NCBI GenBank assembly: GCA_030141585.1
Contig: JAQIFP010000014.1
Coordinates: forward strand, 1 to 64,000
DNA: 64,000 nucleotides
Origin: Ophryocystis elektroscirrha
Taxonomy: Eukaryota; Apicomplexa; Conoidasida; Neogregarinorida; Ophryocystidae
Direction of reading: 5' to 3'
The notes under the pieces are model-generated. The model had not been told where the DNA came from. It was given only the letters and a program-made list of their open reading frames with translations, and did not search any database. The translations under genes were made by a program, and so were the position numbers. Shown in pieces: positions 9,264 to 24,156 of this stretch. The stretch's first letter is position 1; every line of letters begins with the position of its first letter.

Positions 9264-11741
9264 ATGAATAGATTATCACACTTACTTGCTGAAGTTTCAA
9301 AAGGTCCAACAAATATGAGTCCAGTTCAAGGTCATCCAAGTCAATTTTTGCAAATTGATTCTTTTCAAAGCTCACAGATTGATCAAAGACTCAAGCTTTT
9401 TCAAGATTATTACCTCAAACAAGGTTTATGTATTGGTATATATATAAATATTAGTTTTTATTTGTAATGTAGAATCCCAAAATCGCAAATCTATTCAAAT
9501 CAAATTAGAGCAGTTTGATAAAACAGTTGAAGGTCAAACTTATTCCACAACACCATTTGAGTTAGCAAAATCGCAATATGGCAAAGCAGTTCAAGATATT
9601 ATTGTTGCTGAAGTAAATACGTAAAATAAATTAAGAATTACATTTAAATAATTAAGAATGTAATAATATAAATATCAATTTACATGTTAGCTTGTAAGCT
9701 ATTTTTACTGGTTTACTCAACTAATATCATAAATTTATAGTTAATTCATTATATATGGTAAAAACCATGGTCAGGTTTCAATAGATCCTTCGTCAAAAGT
9801 TCAAATAGTCTCCCTTGAGGAAGAAGATTCGAAGCCGAGTTTTACTAAACCTGACGCCGTTGAAGATAATTATATTTTATGGGATTTGAACCGTCCCTTG
9901 GAATACGATTGTAGCTTGAAATTTCTCAAATTCGATTCTGAAAAAGGTCAAAGAGTATTTTGGCATTCTTCTGCTCATATCCTTGGTATGTCAGCTATTG
10001 TTTTTTTATACAAATATTAAGGTGCCGCGTTGGAAATAGCTCTAGGAGGTTTTTTAACAATTGGTCCTCCATTAAAGTCGGGATTTTTTTATGACGCCTA
10101 TATGAACAAAACTGTAAATGAATCGATGTATGAGTCTCTTGCAAACGAAGCCACAAAGTTGGTTAAAGAAAATCATAAATTTGAGCGTTTATTATTAACA
10201 AAAGAAGAAGCTCTTGAATTGTTCAAGGTACAAATTATTTTGCAAGCTATAATATTTTCAGGATAACCCTTTTAAGATTGAACTAATCAATCGTAAGGTA
10301 GCTGATGGAACCTGCACAACCTGTTACCGATGCGGGCCTTTAGTTGATTTGTGTTGCGGTCCACATATACCTTTTACTGGTTACGTTAAAGCATTTGCTA
10401 TAGAAAAACATTCGTCATCGTACTGGCTTGGAGATGCATCTAATGGTAAACATACATTTCCAGCTTAGTATTTTTGGGTAGATAAGTTACAAAGAGTTTA
10501 TGGAATTTCATTTCCGAACAAAAAATTAATGGATGAACACAAGAAATTTCTAGCAGAGGCTGAAGAAAGAAATCATCGGAAAATTGGCTCAAAGCTGAAT
10601 TTATTTTTTTTTGATGCTCAACTGTCTCCTGGTTCATGTTTTTGGCTTCCAGATGGTGCAAAGATTTTTAACAAGTTGACGAAACTTTTACAAGTTTGTT
10701 AGTTTGTTCATTTTTACGAAATGTAGAGAGAGTATCAGCTAAGAAACTTTTTAGAAGTCGTATCACCCAATATATATTCATGTGACTTATTCAAAATATC
10801 GGGTCACTACCAGAACTATAAAGAGAATATGTATTGTTTTAACGTCGAAAACAGTGAATGGGCTATGAAGCCTATGAATTGTCCTGGACACTGTATAATG
10901 TTCAAGTAAATTTATTGACAATATATATAAATAATATTTAGGCAAATGAATTTGTCTTATCGACAACTTCCTCTTCGATTAGCTGAATTTGGAGTTTTAC
11001 ACCGAAATGAAATCTCTGGAAGTTTATCTGGTTTAACTCGTGTTCGGCGATTTGTGCAAGATGACGCCCACATATTTTGTGCTTTAAATCAGCTGGAAGA
11101 TGAAATTCAAAATGCTCTGAAATTCGTTTTTGATATATATAATATATTTAATTTTTCTTATCAGTTAACACTATCGACTCGTCCCGAAAAAGCAATGGGA
11201 GATATTTCATTATGGAATGAAGCCGAAACTATATTAAGGAAATCTCTTGAGTCTACAGGAAAACCATGGACTTTAAATCCTGGAGATGGTGCCTTTTATG
11301 GTCCAAAAATTGACATACAAATACAAGATGCCTTGAAAAGATGGCATCAGTGTGGAACTATACAATTAGATTTTCAATTACCCTTACAATTCAACTTGCA
11401 ATATAAAGATACCGGTAACGAACAATCTCCAACAGGAGAATACGATGAATTGCAAACACAAACTGATACCCAAGACATTAAAACAATAAATATTGAAGCC
11501 AAATTAAAGCCTGGTTTTTCAAGACCTGTTATGATACATAGAGCTATGCTTGGCTCAATCGAGCGGTTCACCGCTATATTGTTGGAACACACCAATGGAA
11601 AACTACCATTTTGGTTATCACCTAGACAAATTTATATATGTCCTGTAACCAATGTATTTTTACCATATGCACAGGAAATTGAACAGTTGTTTATTCAAAA
11701 AGGTAATTATACATGATCATTAAATTATAAAAACAATACAC

Positions 11742-11772
<31 letters not shown>

Positions 11773-12264
11773 TATAAATTTTAAAAATATTCTTATTGTC
11801 ATAAATGATAACTTATATATATACAGATATATATTTATACAGAGTATTGTTACGCTGAAAGTGTACACTATTTCAAATTATTAACCTTATCATATAATTA
11901 AGGTTTCTTAATTACTTTAATCTATGTAACATTTTTGGTTTAATGCGGTTTAAATTACGAATAGTATATATGCAACTTTTTTATATATCTAATGAAATGC
12001 CTTATATATTAAAATCTTAATGTAGGTTATAATGTATGCTTAAATAGTTCTAATGCTACTTTAAACAAAAAAATTCGTGAAGGGCAAGTTTCACAATGGA
12101 ATTACATTTTTGTAATTGGGCAAAAAGAAGAATCTACAAAAACTGTGACCGTGCGTTGCAGAGATGACAAAAATAGTATAAAAACGTACACAATCGATGA
12201 ACTTGTACAATTTATGAATGATTTAAAACACCCTTTTAAACCAAATGACATACATATTTTATAG
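9264..12264 (+). CDS. THRS: Threonyl-tRNA synthetase, cytosolic type
   Basis: A multi-exon gene charging tRNA-Thr. The start at 9264 gives an N-terminal extension, then a TGS-like region. The N2 editing domain shows HSSAHILG and LCCGPHIPF, with the His/Cys residues of the HxxxH and CxxxH sites. The class II catalytic core shows [10 protein letters not shown], motif 2 [18 protein letters not shown] followed by QDDAHIF, and motif 3 [13 protein letters not shown]. The Cys of NCPGH, His of DDAHIF and His of MIHRAML are the expected zinc ligands. The last exon, after a 323-nt intron (11703-12025), encodes the anticodon-binding domain and ends NDIHIL with TAG at 12262-12264. No organelle-targeting peptide is obvious. 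Confidence 0.93.
11703..12025 (+). other. Long intron of threonyl-tRNA synthetase with (TA)n tract
   Basis: GTAATT donor and TTAATGTAG acceptor bound 323 nt. A phase-1 codon joins AAA G to GT TAT (Lys-Gly-Tyr). It contains a (TA) microsatellite near 11740-11768. Confidence 0.75.
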
Positions 12265-12390
12265 TAAAAACATGGTTTTTATATTTTTATTAAACGACAA
12301 TAATATGAATTAGTATTATTCAATTAGTAAATTTTATTTGGAAATCTAATAATAGAATTTCATTTTTATTTTTTATATGGCGCCAAAATA

Positions 12391-15775
<3,385 letters not shown>

Positions 15776-16001
15776 AAATAAAGTATGTCTTATGTATTAA
15801 AATATTTGTTGGTTTTTAATATCTTTAATTTTAATTTTCATAAAATTTGTTTTTTTTTTTTATTACTTAAATATCAAAACATTGAAAATATTTATTATTG
15901 CTGATTAAACCTGAAACATTTTTGGATAGGATATACTCAATAATGTCTCAAATATTATTTTTTTGAGAACCAAAAGTGAAATGCTACTATTTTGACAAGA
16001 T

Positions 16002-17547
16002 ATGCAAGATAGATTACCAGATTTTCGTGAATATTACGCTGATGTTCTGGATAAAAATTTGGCTGATTTCCAAGTCAACAATTCCGTAGTTGTTAATGTG
16101 GGAAGCGTCAATACTCAGCTTTTTGATATAGAGTTACAAATGGGTCTACGTGGTATTGTTAGTTAGTATTATTAAACATTATATACACATTAGGGCGAAA
16201 AGACGTTCTTAAGCGAACTTTCTGAACTTATGCAGTCCATAAAGTCTGGAATAAATTCTATTTGTGAAACCAATAACAAAATACTTATTTTACAGTCTAG
16301 TTTTAATGAAGCCACAGATCCTGCTAATGAAAAGGGTACCGAAATGAATATAAACCATGCTTTATCTCTTTAGCAATTAAAGAAGAAATTAATAATTTAT
16401 TTATTAACTCTAATAAAAATGCTCTTATGGTGAAAAAAGATTTGGACAAGTTCAAAAAACAAAATGATAAATTTGCGGAAACTAGCAGCTCATCCTCTGT
16501 GAATAAAATGCGTGAAAACCTCTATTTTTCCATGGCAAAAAGATTCAAGGATGTCATCAAAGAATATCAAACTCACCAAACTAGTGTACAGAAATGTATT
16601 AGAGATAAGGCTGAACGTCAAATACGTATAGGTAATAATTGTATAACGTTTAGCGTCATTAAGCCGAGCCAGCTATAATTAATCTATAACATAGCCGGGT
16701 ATACCTTGGCCCAAAAAAAAAATATTAAGTAATAAGTTTACCATGTAATACATATATTTTATATAACGTACACATAGAATTGATTTTATGTGTACTATAT
16801 TATTATACAGCTTATACCAAATACGGTTTGTGTACACGCTATATAATATATACACTAAAATAAATTATATGTTTTGTATGAGGGTCATTTTGCGTAATAC
16901 ACATCTTAACTTGCTACTGACACATATATAGCAAATAATAATTTGACTTTAAAGTGTGCAGTATACCCTGATATACAAAAAGATGAGCTTAACACAATTA
17001 TGAACGATGGAGAATTAAGTGCAGAGTCGGCAATGCGTATGCAATTATCTGGGGTTAGAATAAATATGTATTTATAGTACAATTCTTTTTCATTTTTCTG
17101 TATATATACTCTATTTTAGCAAGCTCATCAATCTTTACAACTGGCTGTATCTGAACTCCAGGATAAATATGAAGATGTGAGGATGCTTGAAAAAAGTAAA
17201 CAAAAACATGAAATGGTTTGTAGCCGTTCAGGAACTTCATCAATTATTTGTTGATTTGTCTACACTAATTGCTGATCAAGATGATTTACTAGACCAAATA
17301 GATTTTTCAGTAAATGCAGCTGTTGATTATACAGGTATTGAGTTTTTTTTTATAATATACAAATTATTTCAGCTAAAGGAGAAAGGGAGTTAATTGCTGC
17401 TCGTAAAACGCAGAGAAAAGTAAAAAAGGTACATTTTTAAATATCTTTTATAAATCATATTTCAAGAGAGCAATGTGCATAAGCATAATTGTATGTGTAA
17501 TAGCTGTCATTATTATCCTCCCCATAGTTTTTCAGTTTACCCGTTAA
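16002..17547 (+). CDS. Syntaxin-like Qa-SNARE
   Basis: A tail-anchored fusion SNARE gene with about eight exons. The start ATG at 16002 gives MQDRLPDFREYY. The N-terminal half is helical (Habc-like; RFKDVIKEYQTHQTSVQ is typical of the syntaxin Hc helix and linker). The SNARE motif reads through SVQELHQLFVDLSTLIADQ and DDLLDQIDFSVNAAVDY, with Gln at the zero layer (ADQ). The final exon (about 17466-17547) encodes a single hydrophobic anchor (CISIIVCVIAVIIILPIVF) ending at TAA 17545-17547. Plasma-membrane-type syntaxin is most likely; an endosomal Qa-SNARE is possible. An intron of about 295 nt near 16632-16927 contains an unusual GC-richer segment. Confidence 0.82.
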
Positions 17548-17561
17548 ATATTTCGTCTAAA

Positions 17562-19516
17562 TTAATCTGATGTGTCTCCCAAAATAACTTCATTTAATTT
17601 TTCAAATAAAAGCTTAATGTTTTTATTTTTATATGACCAACTTCTAATTTCTTTTTCAATAACCTAATTACCAAAATAATTAACTACAGTCAATGTGGAT
17701 ATCAAATAATTACTTAAATTATATAAATTTATACCTGTTTTTGCTCATCAAAAGAATTACCGGAAATTTCTAATTTGTCCCAAATTCCTTCCTACATATA
17801 TATACACATCTATATATATCTTACGAATAAACTTTCTGCATGGTTTATGAACCTTAGTATAAATCGGTGTTTTTCTAAATCTGCCTCTGCTCGCATTGTG
17901 ATTAGTTTCTTTTGCACCTCATCCGTCTGTCATATTGCTCTAAATCAATTACTTACAGTAAAATGATCAATTAACTCAAGTAACACATTTTCAACTTTTT
18001 CAACAGTATATTGCGGCTTATACTGGAATATTGTAGAGAGAGGTAAATCAGACAAAATTGAAGTCTTTTGTTCAAATTCTGAAGCTGCAATTCGATTTAC
18101 AGGAGGACTTTTTGTCGGTTCCTTCAACACACTGGGCTCATTTGATTCTCTTAGAGAACTAAAAAACTCCTATAAATTAAATAAATAGTAAAAAAAAAAA
18201 ATTATATAGAATTAATTATTAAATAATATAAAGCTGTATAATATTTGTGAAAATCAAATTAACAGATATTATTATTAGACTAACTGAGTTAATATATATA
18301 TTGAATATAATTTAATAGGTAAATAAATTAAATAGCTTTATTTAATAAATTACTATTTAAGGATTATATGTACTTTTTGGGTAGCTGCTTGAATAATATG
18401 ACGTGTATCTGATTTCCATGATGATACAATGTCCCGAATAGACTGTAATGACTTTCTTGCTGCCATTATATCATCAGTAGATGCATAAGGAGATTTTAAT
18501 ATCTTTACTATGTCTTCTTTGGCCTTTGTTAATTCCCCCAAAATAATATAAACTTGAGCTCTTCGATATAATGACTTAGAATCATATTCATCAAGCGAGA
18601 TTGCATTTGTGCATGCTGATTCAGCTTCCCTGTATTCTTTTATGTGTATAGCCGCTGCTGCCAAGTTTTTGTAAAAAACTAAAAGTTTATCTTTGATTTT
18701 CTGTGTCATTTCTTCAGTTTCCCCTTCGACCCAGTTTATAGTGTTTACACCCTATTTAAACTATGGATATTGATAAATTTACATACTTGGTGATAACGTG
18801 TATATGCTAATGAGTAATCTCCTGATTGATAAGCTTTATTTGCTTCTGCATGAAGACGTTCTGTAAATTCCATATGTACTTCAAATTCATTAGGCTTCAG
18901 TTTACGTCCTCCTTTAGATATACCAGGAATCCATTCATCTTGAGGGATTATTTCGCCTTTTGACATACGCTCTAGTAGTTGGTCTTTTGGGATATCTTTC
19001 CATGTACGTTTACTTCTGGCTTCAGTCATTTCCTGAATTTTGGTTTTATCTAATATAGTAGCATCAGATGCTGTTTTGAGGGTTTGAATAGAGGCATTTT
19101 TGATTTCAGCCTCTAAAAAAAATTATTGTAAATTTTATACTAATACCTGATTCTTCAATTACATCAAGAGCTGTATCGATTTGCTTTCGGAGACTTAAAT
19201 TATTACTCAACTGATTATTAAATTCTTTTAAAGCCTCACCTAAATTTATGTGTGTATCATATATAGCTTACTCTCTGATTTATGCTGTGCTATCAAATTT
19301 TCGTACAATGTTAATAATAAATGATATGTGTTGTCGGTAGTTAAAAATAGAGATAACCAGTCGCGTACATTTTTATCACATTTAAGTAATATTTGCTGTA
19401 AGATTCTTTGCTTCTAAAAAACCAGTGATGTATTCCTCATGTTTCTTATCTATTATTGCTATAATTACAGTTAAATTCATAATACAAATTATTACGAATA
19501 CATTATTTTGACAAAC

Positions 19517-19559
<43 letters not shown>

Positions 19560-19936
19560 ATGCAAAGAAATCGAATGATTATATGACTTAATAAGATTTG
19601 AAAGCAAAAGATAATTTAATTAGTAAATAGTGTTATTGACTATCAAAATAATAAAGTAGCTGTAAAATCAGATTATAGGAATTTGTAGATAAAATTTGTA
19701 TAATGCATTTTTTATGTAATTATTGCATTAATTGGTTTTTTTTTGTTGCATTTTGAATAAATATTTTTCTCATTTTTTAATAAAAATTTGTTTTCAATAT
19801 TCTTACGATATACCTGTTCAGAAAGTTTTACGTTATTCTCTGCGGTAGTTTTGAGTGTCTCTCTTAAAATATATTCATTTACAGGCTGATACTGCTTTAA
19901 GTGATTTTGCCAATATTCATCTGATGCCTTACACAT
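17562..19936 (-). CDS. TPR-repeat protein, function unknown
   Basis: A spliced gene convergent with the syntaxin gene; the two stop codons lie only 14 nt apart. An early exon ends in KLSEQ and joins, over about 400 nt, to KQRILQQILLKCDKNVRDW. Next come GEALKEFNNQLSNN and a segment with KGEIIPQDEWIPGISKGG. A TPR-type region follows: AEANKAYQSGDYSLAYTRY, VFYKNLAAAAIHIKEYREAE and LYRRAQVYIILGELTKAKED. Conserved TPR features (N-x-A-A-A, paired helices, A/Y at packing positions) are visible. The C-terminal 150 residues (PLSTIFQYKPQYTVEKVENV, then helical) are of unknown fold. It could be an Hsp90/Hsp70 co-chaperone-like protein, but no carboxylate-clamp assignment was possible. A small upstream coding-like segment at about 20096-20201 might be a further 5' exon. 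Confidence 0.7.
19505..19558. repeat. (TA)n microsatellite in TPR-gene intron
   Basis: An uninterrupted TATATA run of about 35 nt at 19523-19556 lies inside the intron of about 400 nt that follows the first exon (donor after KLSEQ, acceptor near 19417). Confidence 0.8.
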
Positions 19937-20707
19937 GCTAATTTAGTGCGACAAAGCTGTCTCAGTTTTTGCATTCATGTCTTTTTTTATATAAATTGCT
20001 GTAAATATGGAAAAAACCCAAAATTTAAAGAGATTTCATTAGAAAAAAAGTTTAAGTGTATTAATTATTTACAAGTATTAGATTTTATGAATTTTGTTTC
20101 TTTGGTTTTACTATCGAAGGTAATCGAATACTTTGTAACTTAAGTAAACGAAGACAGTCGTTGCATAATCTATTCAGTTCTATTCTTTTACAAACATCCA
20201 TGACAAAATCAATCAAATTTAATTATTTAAACATTTAAATAATTATTTTATATTTAATATTATTTTGTATTATTTTACAATTGCCTTTTATAAATTTGTT
20301 CTAAATATGTTACTATTGCGTATAATATGCCCGTGTTTAATTTATTACATGCATTTTGATTTTTTCCGAAACTGATACTTTCTTTATAATTTTGCTTCAA
20401 ACTCTATTTGCACTAAATTAACAAAAAATATGTGTAATTTTTTTTTAAATTAAGATTGAGTTGGAAGATACAAATGTTTTGTAAAATTAGTAATATCATA
20501 AAAAAAAAATATAAAAAATATGTTAAAATTAATGATTTATAATATTTAGTTATAATAATTTTTTTTTTATATTTAATAAACCTTCTGCAAGAGAATTCGA
20601 CTAAAATAGTTCAAGTTAATCTTAATTTTATTGTATAAGAATCAGCAAATATATTAATTCATTTGACAAAAAACCCAACAAATAAATGATATTGGTCATA
20701 TTATAAG
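19937..20707. promoter_or_regulatory. Intergenic region upstream of the TPR and membrane-protein genes
   Basis: About 770 nt separating divergent genes. It is AT-rich with poly(T) tracts. The only coding-like element is a minus-strand ATG frame at 20201 down to about 20096 (MDVCKRIELNRLCNDCLR...), which may be an upstream exon of the TPR gene. A plus-strand frame at 19946 looks like chance. Confidence 0.45.
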
Positions 20708-21247
20708 ATGGATGCACTCAAACTCCAGTTATTGACTGCTGGGCCAACACAATTAATAAAAAATCCAGCTCCCCGTGCATATTTTGCAATATCTACTATA
20801 AATCTAATAATAGCTTTATTAGGGTTAACAGCACTTTTTTATGGTAATTACGTAAGTACTGCATATGTTACGGGATTGCCATATTATCTCGTATTTCTGG
20901 CTATGCTGGCTTGGTATTCCTCTACTTACTTTTGGAAAGTTTCTCGCATGAAGGAACTGAGTGTAGATGAATGGTTTACGGTTATAATTAAAGGTCTCAA
21001 ATTAAATATGGTTCAAGTTTGTATTATGATATGGGGTATATACTTGTCCTCTAAAGTTGTGCAAAATGAGCATTTTATTGGATCGCCTATGTATTTTTAT
21101 TTACTTGTTGGAAAATGGATGACTAATACAATTTTGAGTTTATCTTTATTAAACTCTATATGTATTATATCCTCAATATATATAGTGCTTATCCTTACCC
21201 TATCATATATACTATCTCAAATATTTCAAAATCGATTCATAAGGTGA
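20708..21247 (+). CDS. Small multi-pass membrane protein, hypothetical
   Basis: An intronless 179-residue frame. Four hydrophobic helices are visible: about residues 28-46, 57-76, 100-117 and 143-170 (SICIISSIYIVLILTLSYIL). The short N-terminus contains PTQLIKNPAPRAYFA; a polar loop with WKVSRMKELSVDEWF lies between helices 2 and 3. No signal peptide, no catalytic motif and no known family are recognised. It could sit in the ER, inner membrane complex or mitochondrion. A start at 20708 (MDALKLQLL) is the first ATG after the AT-rich leader. Confidence 0.65.
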   Translation: MDALKLQLLTAGPTQLIKNPAPRAYFAISTINLIIALLGLTALFYGNYVSTAYVTGLPYYLVFLAMLAWYSSTYFWKVSRMKELSVDEWFTVIIKGLKLNMVQVCIMIWGIYLSSKVVQNEHFIGSPMYFYLLVGKWMTNTILSLSLLNSICIISSIYIVLILTLSYILSQIFQNRFIR

Positions 21248-21435
21248 CCATAGTTGTTGAACGCCAAATCAACTTTTCAAAAAATCCTGTAATTATAACT
21301 ATTTTTTGCGGATCATAATTTTGTTTTGTATAATTATTTTACTTCAATTATTTATTTAATAAAACTTAATTTAACAAAAATTAAGAAATAACCTTTATAA
21401 TTCATCTTTGGTCCTACAAAAATTGCAAAAAAAAA

Positions 21436-21817
21436 ATGTCTGCGGTATATGATCGTTTTAATATTCATGCGCAACTAGAACATTTACAAAGTAAATACAA
21501 AGGAACTGGGAACGCTAATACAACAGAATGGTATTTTTTTTTTTTTTTTTTAATTTTTACAGGGAATGGGGTTCGAATATAGTACGTGATACACTTTCAT
21601 CTCATGTAGGCCATTATTCAAGGTAAACAAATGGTTTTTTTCTATATTCAATAGATTGGCATATTTTTCAGTAATCGAAAACGTTCCAATATCTAAATTA
21701 AGGTTTGATTTTCTACAAGAAATGATACGTCCTTGTGGACCTGCACCTCCTCTTCCCAATGATGACGAACTAATTGAAGCGGAATTAGAAAAAGAAAAAA
21801 ATAACACCACCGCTTAA
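21436..21817 (+). CDS. SF3B5: Splicing factor 3B subunit 5 (SF3b10)
   Basis: A three-exon gene of the U2 snRNP SF3b complex, about 105 residues. Exon 1 encodes DRFNIHAQLEHLQSKYKG and NANTTEW, exon 2 EWGSNIVRDTLSSHVGHYS, exon 3 LAYFSVIENVPISKLRF and MIRPCGPAPPLP. The pattern (R..IH.QLEHLQ.KY.GTG.A.T...W, GH......YF...EN, ..MLQPCGPP) matches SF3B5 throughout. Introns are about 30 nt and start with GTATTTTT and GTAAAC. The acidic tail ELIEAELEKEKN is slightly longer than in the human protein. It lies convergent with PLRG1, another spliceosome gene, with a gap of about 75 nt. Confidence 0.95.
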
Positions 21818-21894
21818 CTTTTTTTTTTAGAAATTTTCTTCCTTTTGTCAAATATAAAATAACCAAACAATATTCACTGTATTTATTTAATCCT

Positions 21895-23766
21895 TTACTC
21901 ATCTAGATCGTCTAAATATTCTTGTTTTTGCCTCCATACTTTGATAGTTTTGTCACATTCACCAGTTAATAATCGTGTATCAGACTTATCAAGACATAAA
22001 CTATATATTGCTTTCTCACTCGAAAGCGAACCAGGCTGAGGAATAGTTTCTATATCTTGGAACAACCTGCCCGATTTCCAGTCCCAAAAATACAAATGTC
22101 CTTGATCAGAGCCACCTATAGCAATGGAAGAGTTTGTTTGGTCATTTGATTCTCTAATTACAACGGAATTGATAATAGCATTGACACCTTCTAAATTTCT
22201 TTCAAAATTGCCCTTTGGTAACTTCCATATTTTCAAATTGTCTGCAGCTCCCGAAAGAAACGTGTATTCAGATGGATGCGCAAATAACGAACGAATAGCT
22301 TTTTTATGATGTGTTAGCACAACAGACGTTTTTCCTGCTACTATATCCCAACATCTTATCATTTTATCGAGTGAACCGGAAATAATTTGTGGTTCATGTT
22401 TTTGAGATATTAATGACATCACAGTACCTGTATGACCGGAAAGTACATGTATAGCTAATTTTGTACGCATGTCCCAAAGACGTACAGTGGAATCTCTTCC
22501 TCCTGTCGCTAAAATGTCCAATGAGGGATGTAAAGTCATGCAGTAAATACCCGATAAATGTCCGTGATAGTGTCGTATAACTTTATTATACTCCAAATCC
22601 CAGCATTTAATCATTTGATCTTCACCACAAGAAAATAAATAAGGATGTCTTTCGGATATAATTACAGACCGTATTGTGTTTATGTGACCAGTCAAACTAA
22701 GCTTCAATGTACCCGTCGCCAAGTCCCAAATTTTTATTAAACGATCATTTCCTCCAGAGACAAACCATTGATTTGTTATATCGACATCTAAACATCTGAC
22801 CCAACCAGTGTGGCCAGAAATTACACGCATTAATTCCCACTGAGGATGTTTGACCGGATTAGGTATTGTAGGAGTACATTGAAACTCAAGGTGAGCAAGA
22901 ACATTTGATGAAGTGTAAGGCGTTCCTGCTGGCTTCTTAAATATTGCTAAGTTTGTATTAATTGGAGGTCCTTCCGACACTTTCGGACCGATAGTTTGAA
23001 TTACATCTGTTGGAGGAACAGAGGCTGAGATTGTGGACGGTATCAAAGAAGAATATTCCGACTGTATTTTTTTTTTATCGAGCGACTCCAACATTGCTAC
23101 GGATACTTCATCAGGAATTTTCATGATAGGTTCCGGTCTCTTTTTTATTTCTACAAAACAATAATTTATTACTAAAAATAACGATTAAACTGCTATTATT
23201 AAAACTCAATTTTCAGACACTCAATAAATACAGTAAGAAATTTGCAGGGGTAAAAAATTATTTCTACCTTCTTGTGCAAAATTATGAAACTCATTTCGTA
23301 ATTTAGATCGGATCCTAAAATCTCTAACGTCCAAATCGATTTTTGTTAAAGGAAAGTCCGGTTTACGTGAGCCATCTGGTAGTAAGTCATTTTTAAAAAA
23401 CTCGTAAGTATTTTTTAAAAATATCTCGTACTGCTCTTCCATTGATGCCCAGGACATTTCATTATTATTATTTGAATTATTTGATTGGGTACTGAACTCA
23501 TTTTTAGCCGACTCTTCCACTGAAACAGAACTTTTTACGTCCGTTTCAATTGCTTCCAATGTACAATTGTCTTCATTTTTCATAGAAATGTCAGACGTTT
23601 GGTCATTTGTCGTTATATCTGATGACTTCAATATGTCTTTATTTACGGAATCATTTATATTTTCTTTAACTCTCGATGATGCATCATCTGTTTGGGGTGT
23701 ATCTTCTTCTTCTTCTTCTACGCTTTCAACATCAGCGTATGGATTGTAAATATCCATTTTTACCAT
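21895..23766 (-). CDS. PLRG1: PLRG1/Prp46 WD40 splicing factor
   Basis: A two-exon gene for the NineTeen-complex spliceosome protein. Exon 2 (to about 23143) holds seven WD repeats: [102 protein letters not shown] and [11 protein letters not shown]. Exon 1 begins [12 protein letters not shown] and is acidic (EEEEED) with a Ser/Asn-rich stretch; its last third ([12 protein letters not shown]) resembles the family's KLRNEY element before the linker. The acidic N-terminal extension of about 100 residues is not in the human protein. The second Met (23757) is an alternative start. Confidence 0.93.
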
Positions 23767-24156
23767 AAAAAATTATTTAAAATAGCAATATTACACCATC
23801 GTACATTTAAGAAAAAGAATTTGTAGGTTTTTTTTAATAAAACTCTTGAAAACAGGGTTTCACCAGGTGAAAGAAAGCTCCACTTACGAATATATCTTTG
23901 TTATAAAAATTACATACAGTGTTTTATGTAGTAATTATTAATTTTTTTATTATTTTTGTTTTAACTTTGTCAATTAATAACTTCCCTCTTACATTAACAA
24001 ATTTATTTTTTCTATAATATAATAAACATTATGAAATATAAACACTATGGAAAAAAATAATAAAATAAACAACATGTACAATCGTCTCTATAGAAATTGA
24101 GTAGTAAAAATTAACTATAGTGCATAAAGTCACACAGGACCTCTCCTTTTAAACCA
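23767..24156. promoter_or_regulatory. Divergent intergenic region PLRG1 / PSMA6
   Basis: About 390 nt of AT-rich sequence between two divergent start codons. No motif is recognised beyond poly(T) and poly(A) stretches. Confidence 0.5.

Noticed and set aside
19946..20143. Plus-strand 65-codon open frame
   Set aside because: No domain, composition typical of non-coding AT-rich DNA, and no neighbouring exons on that strand.
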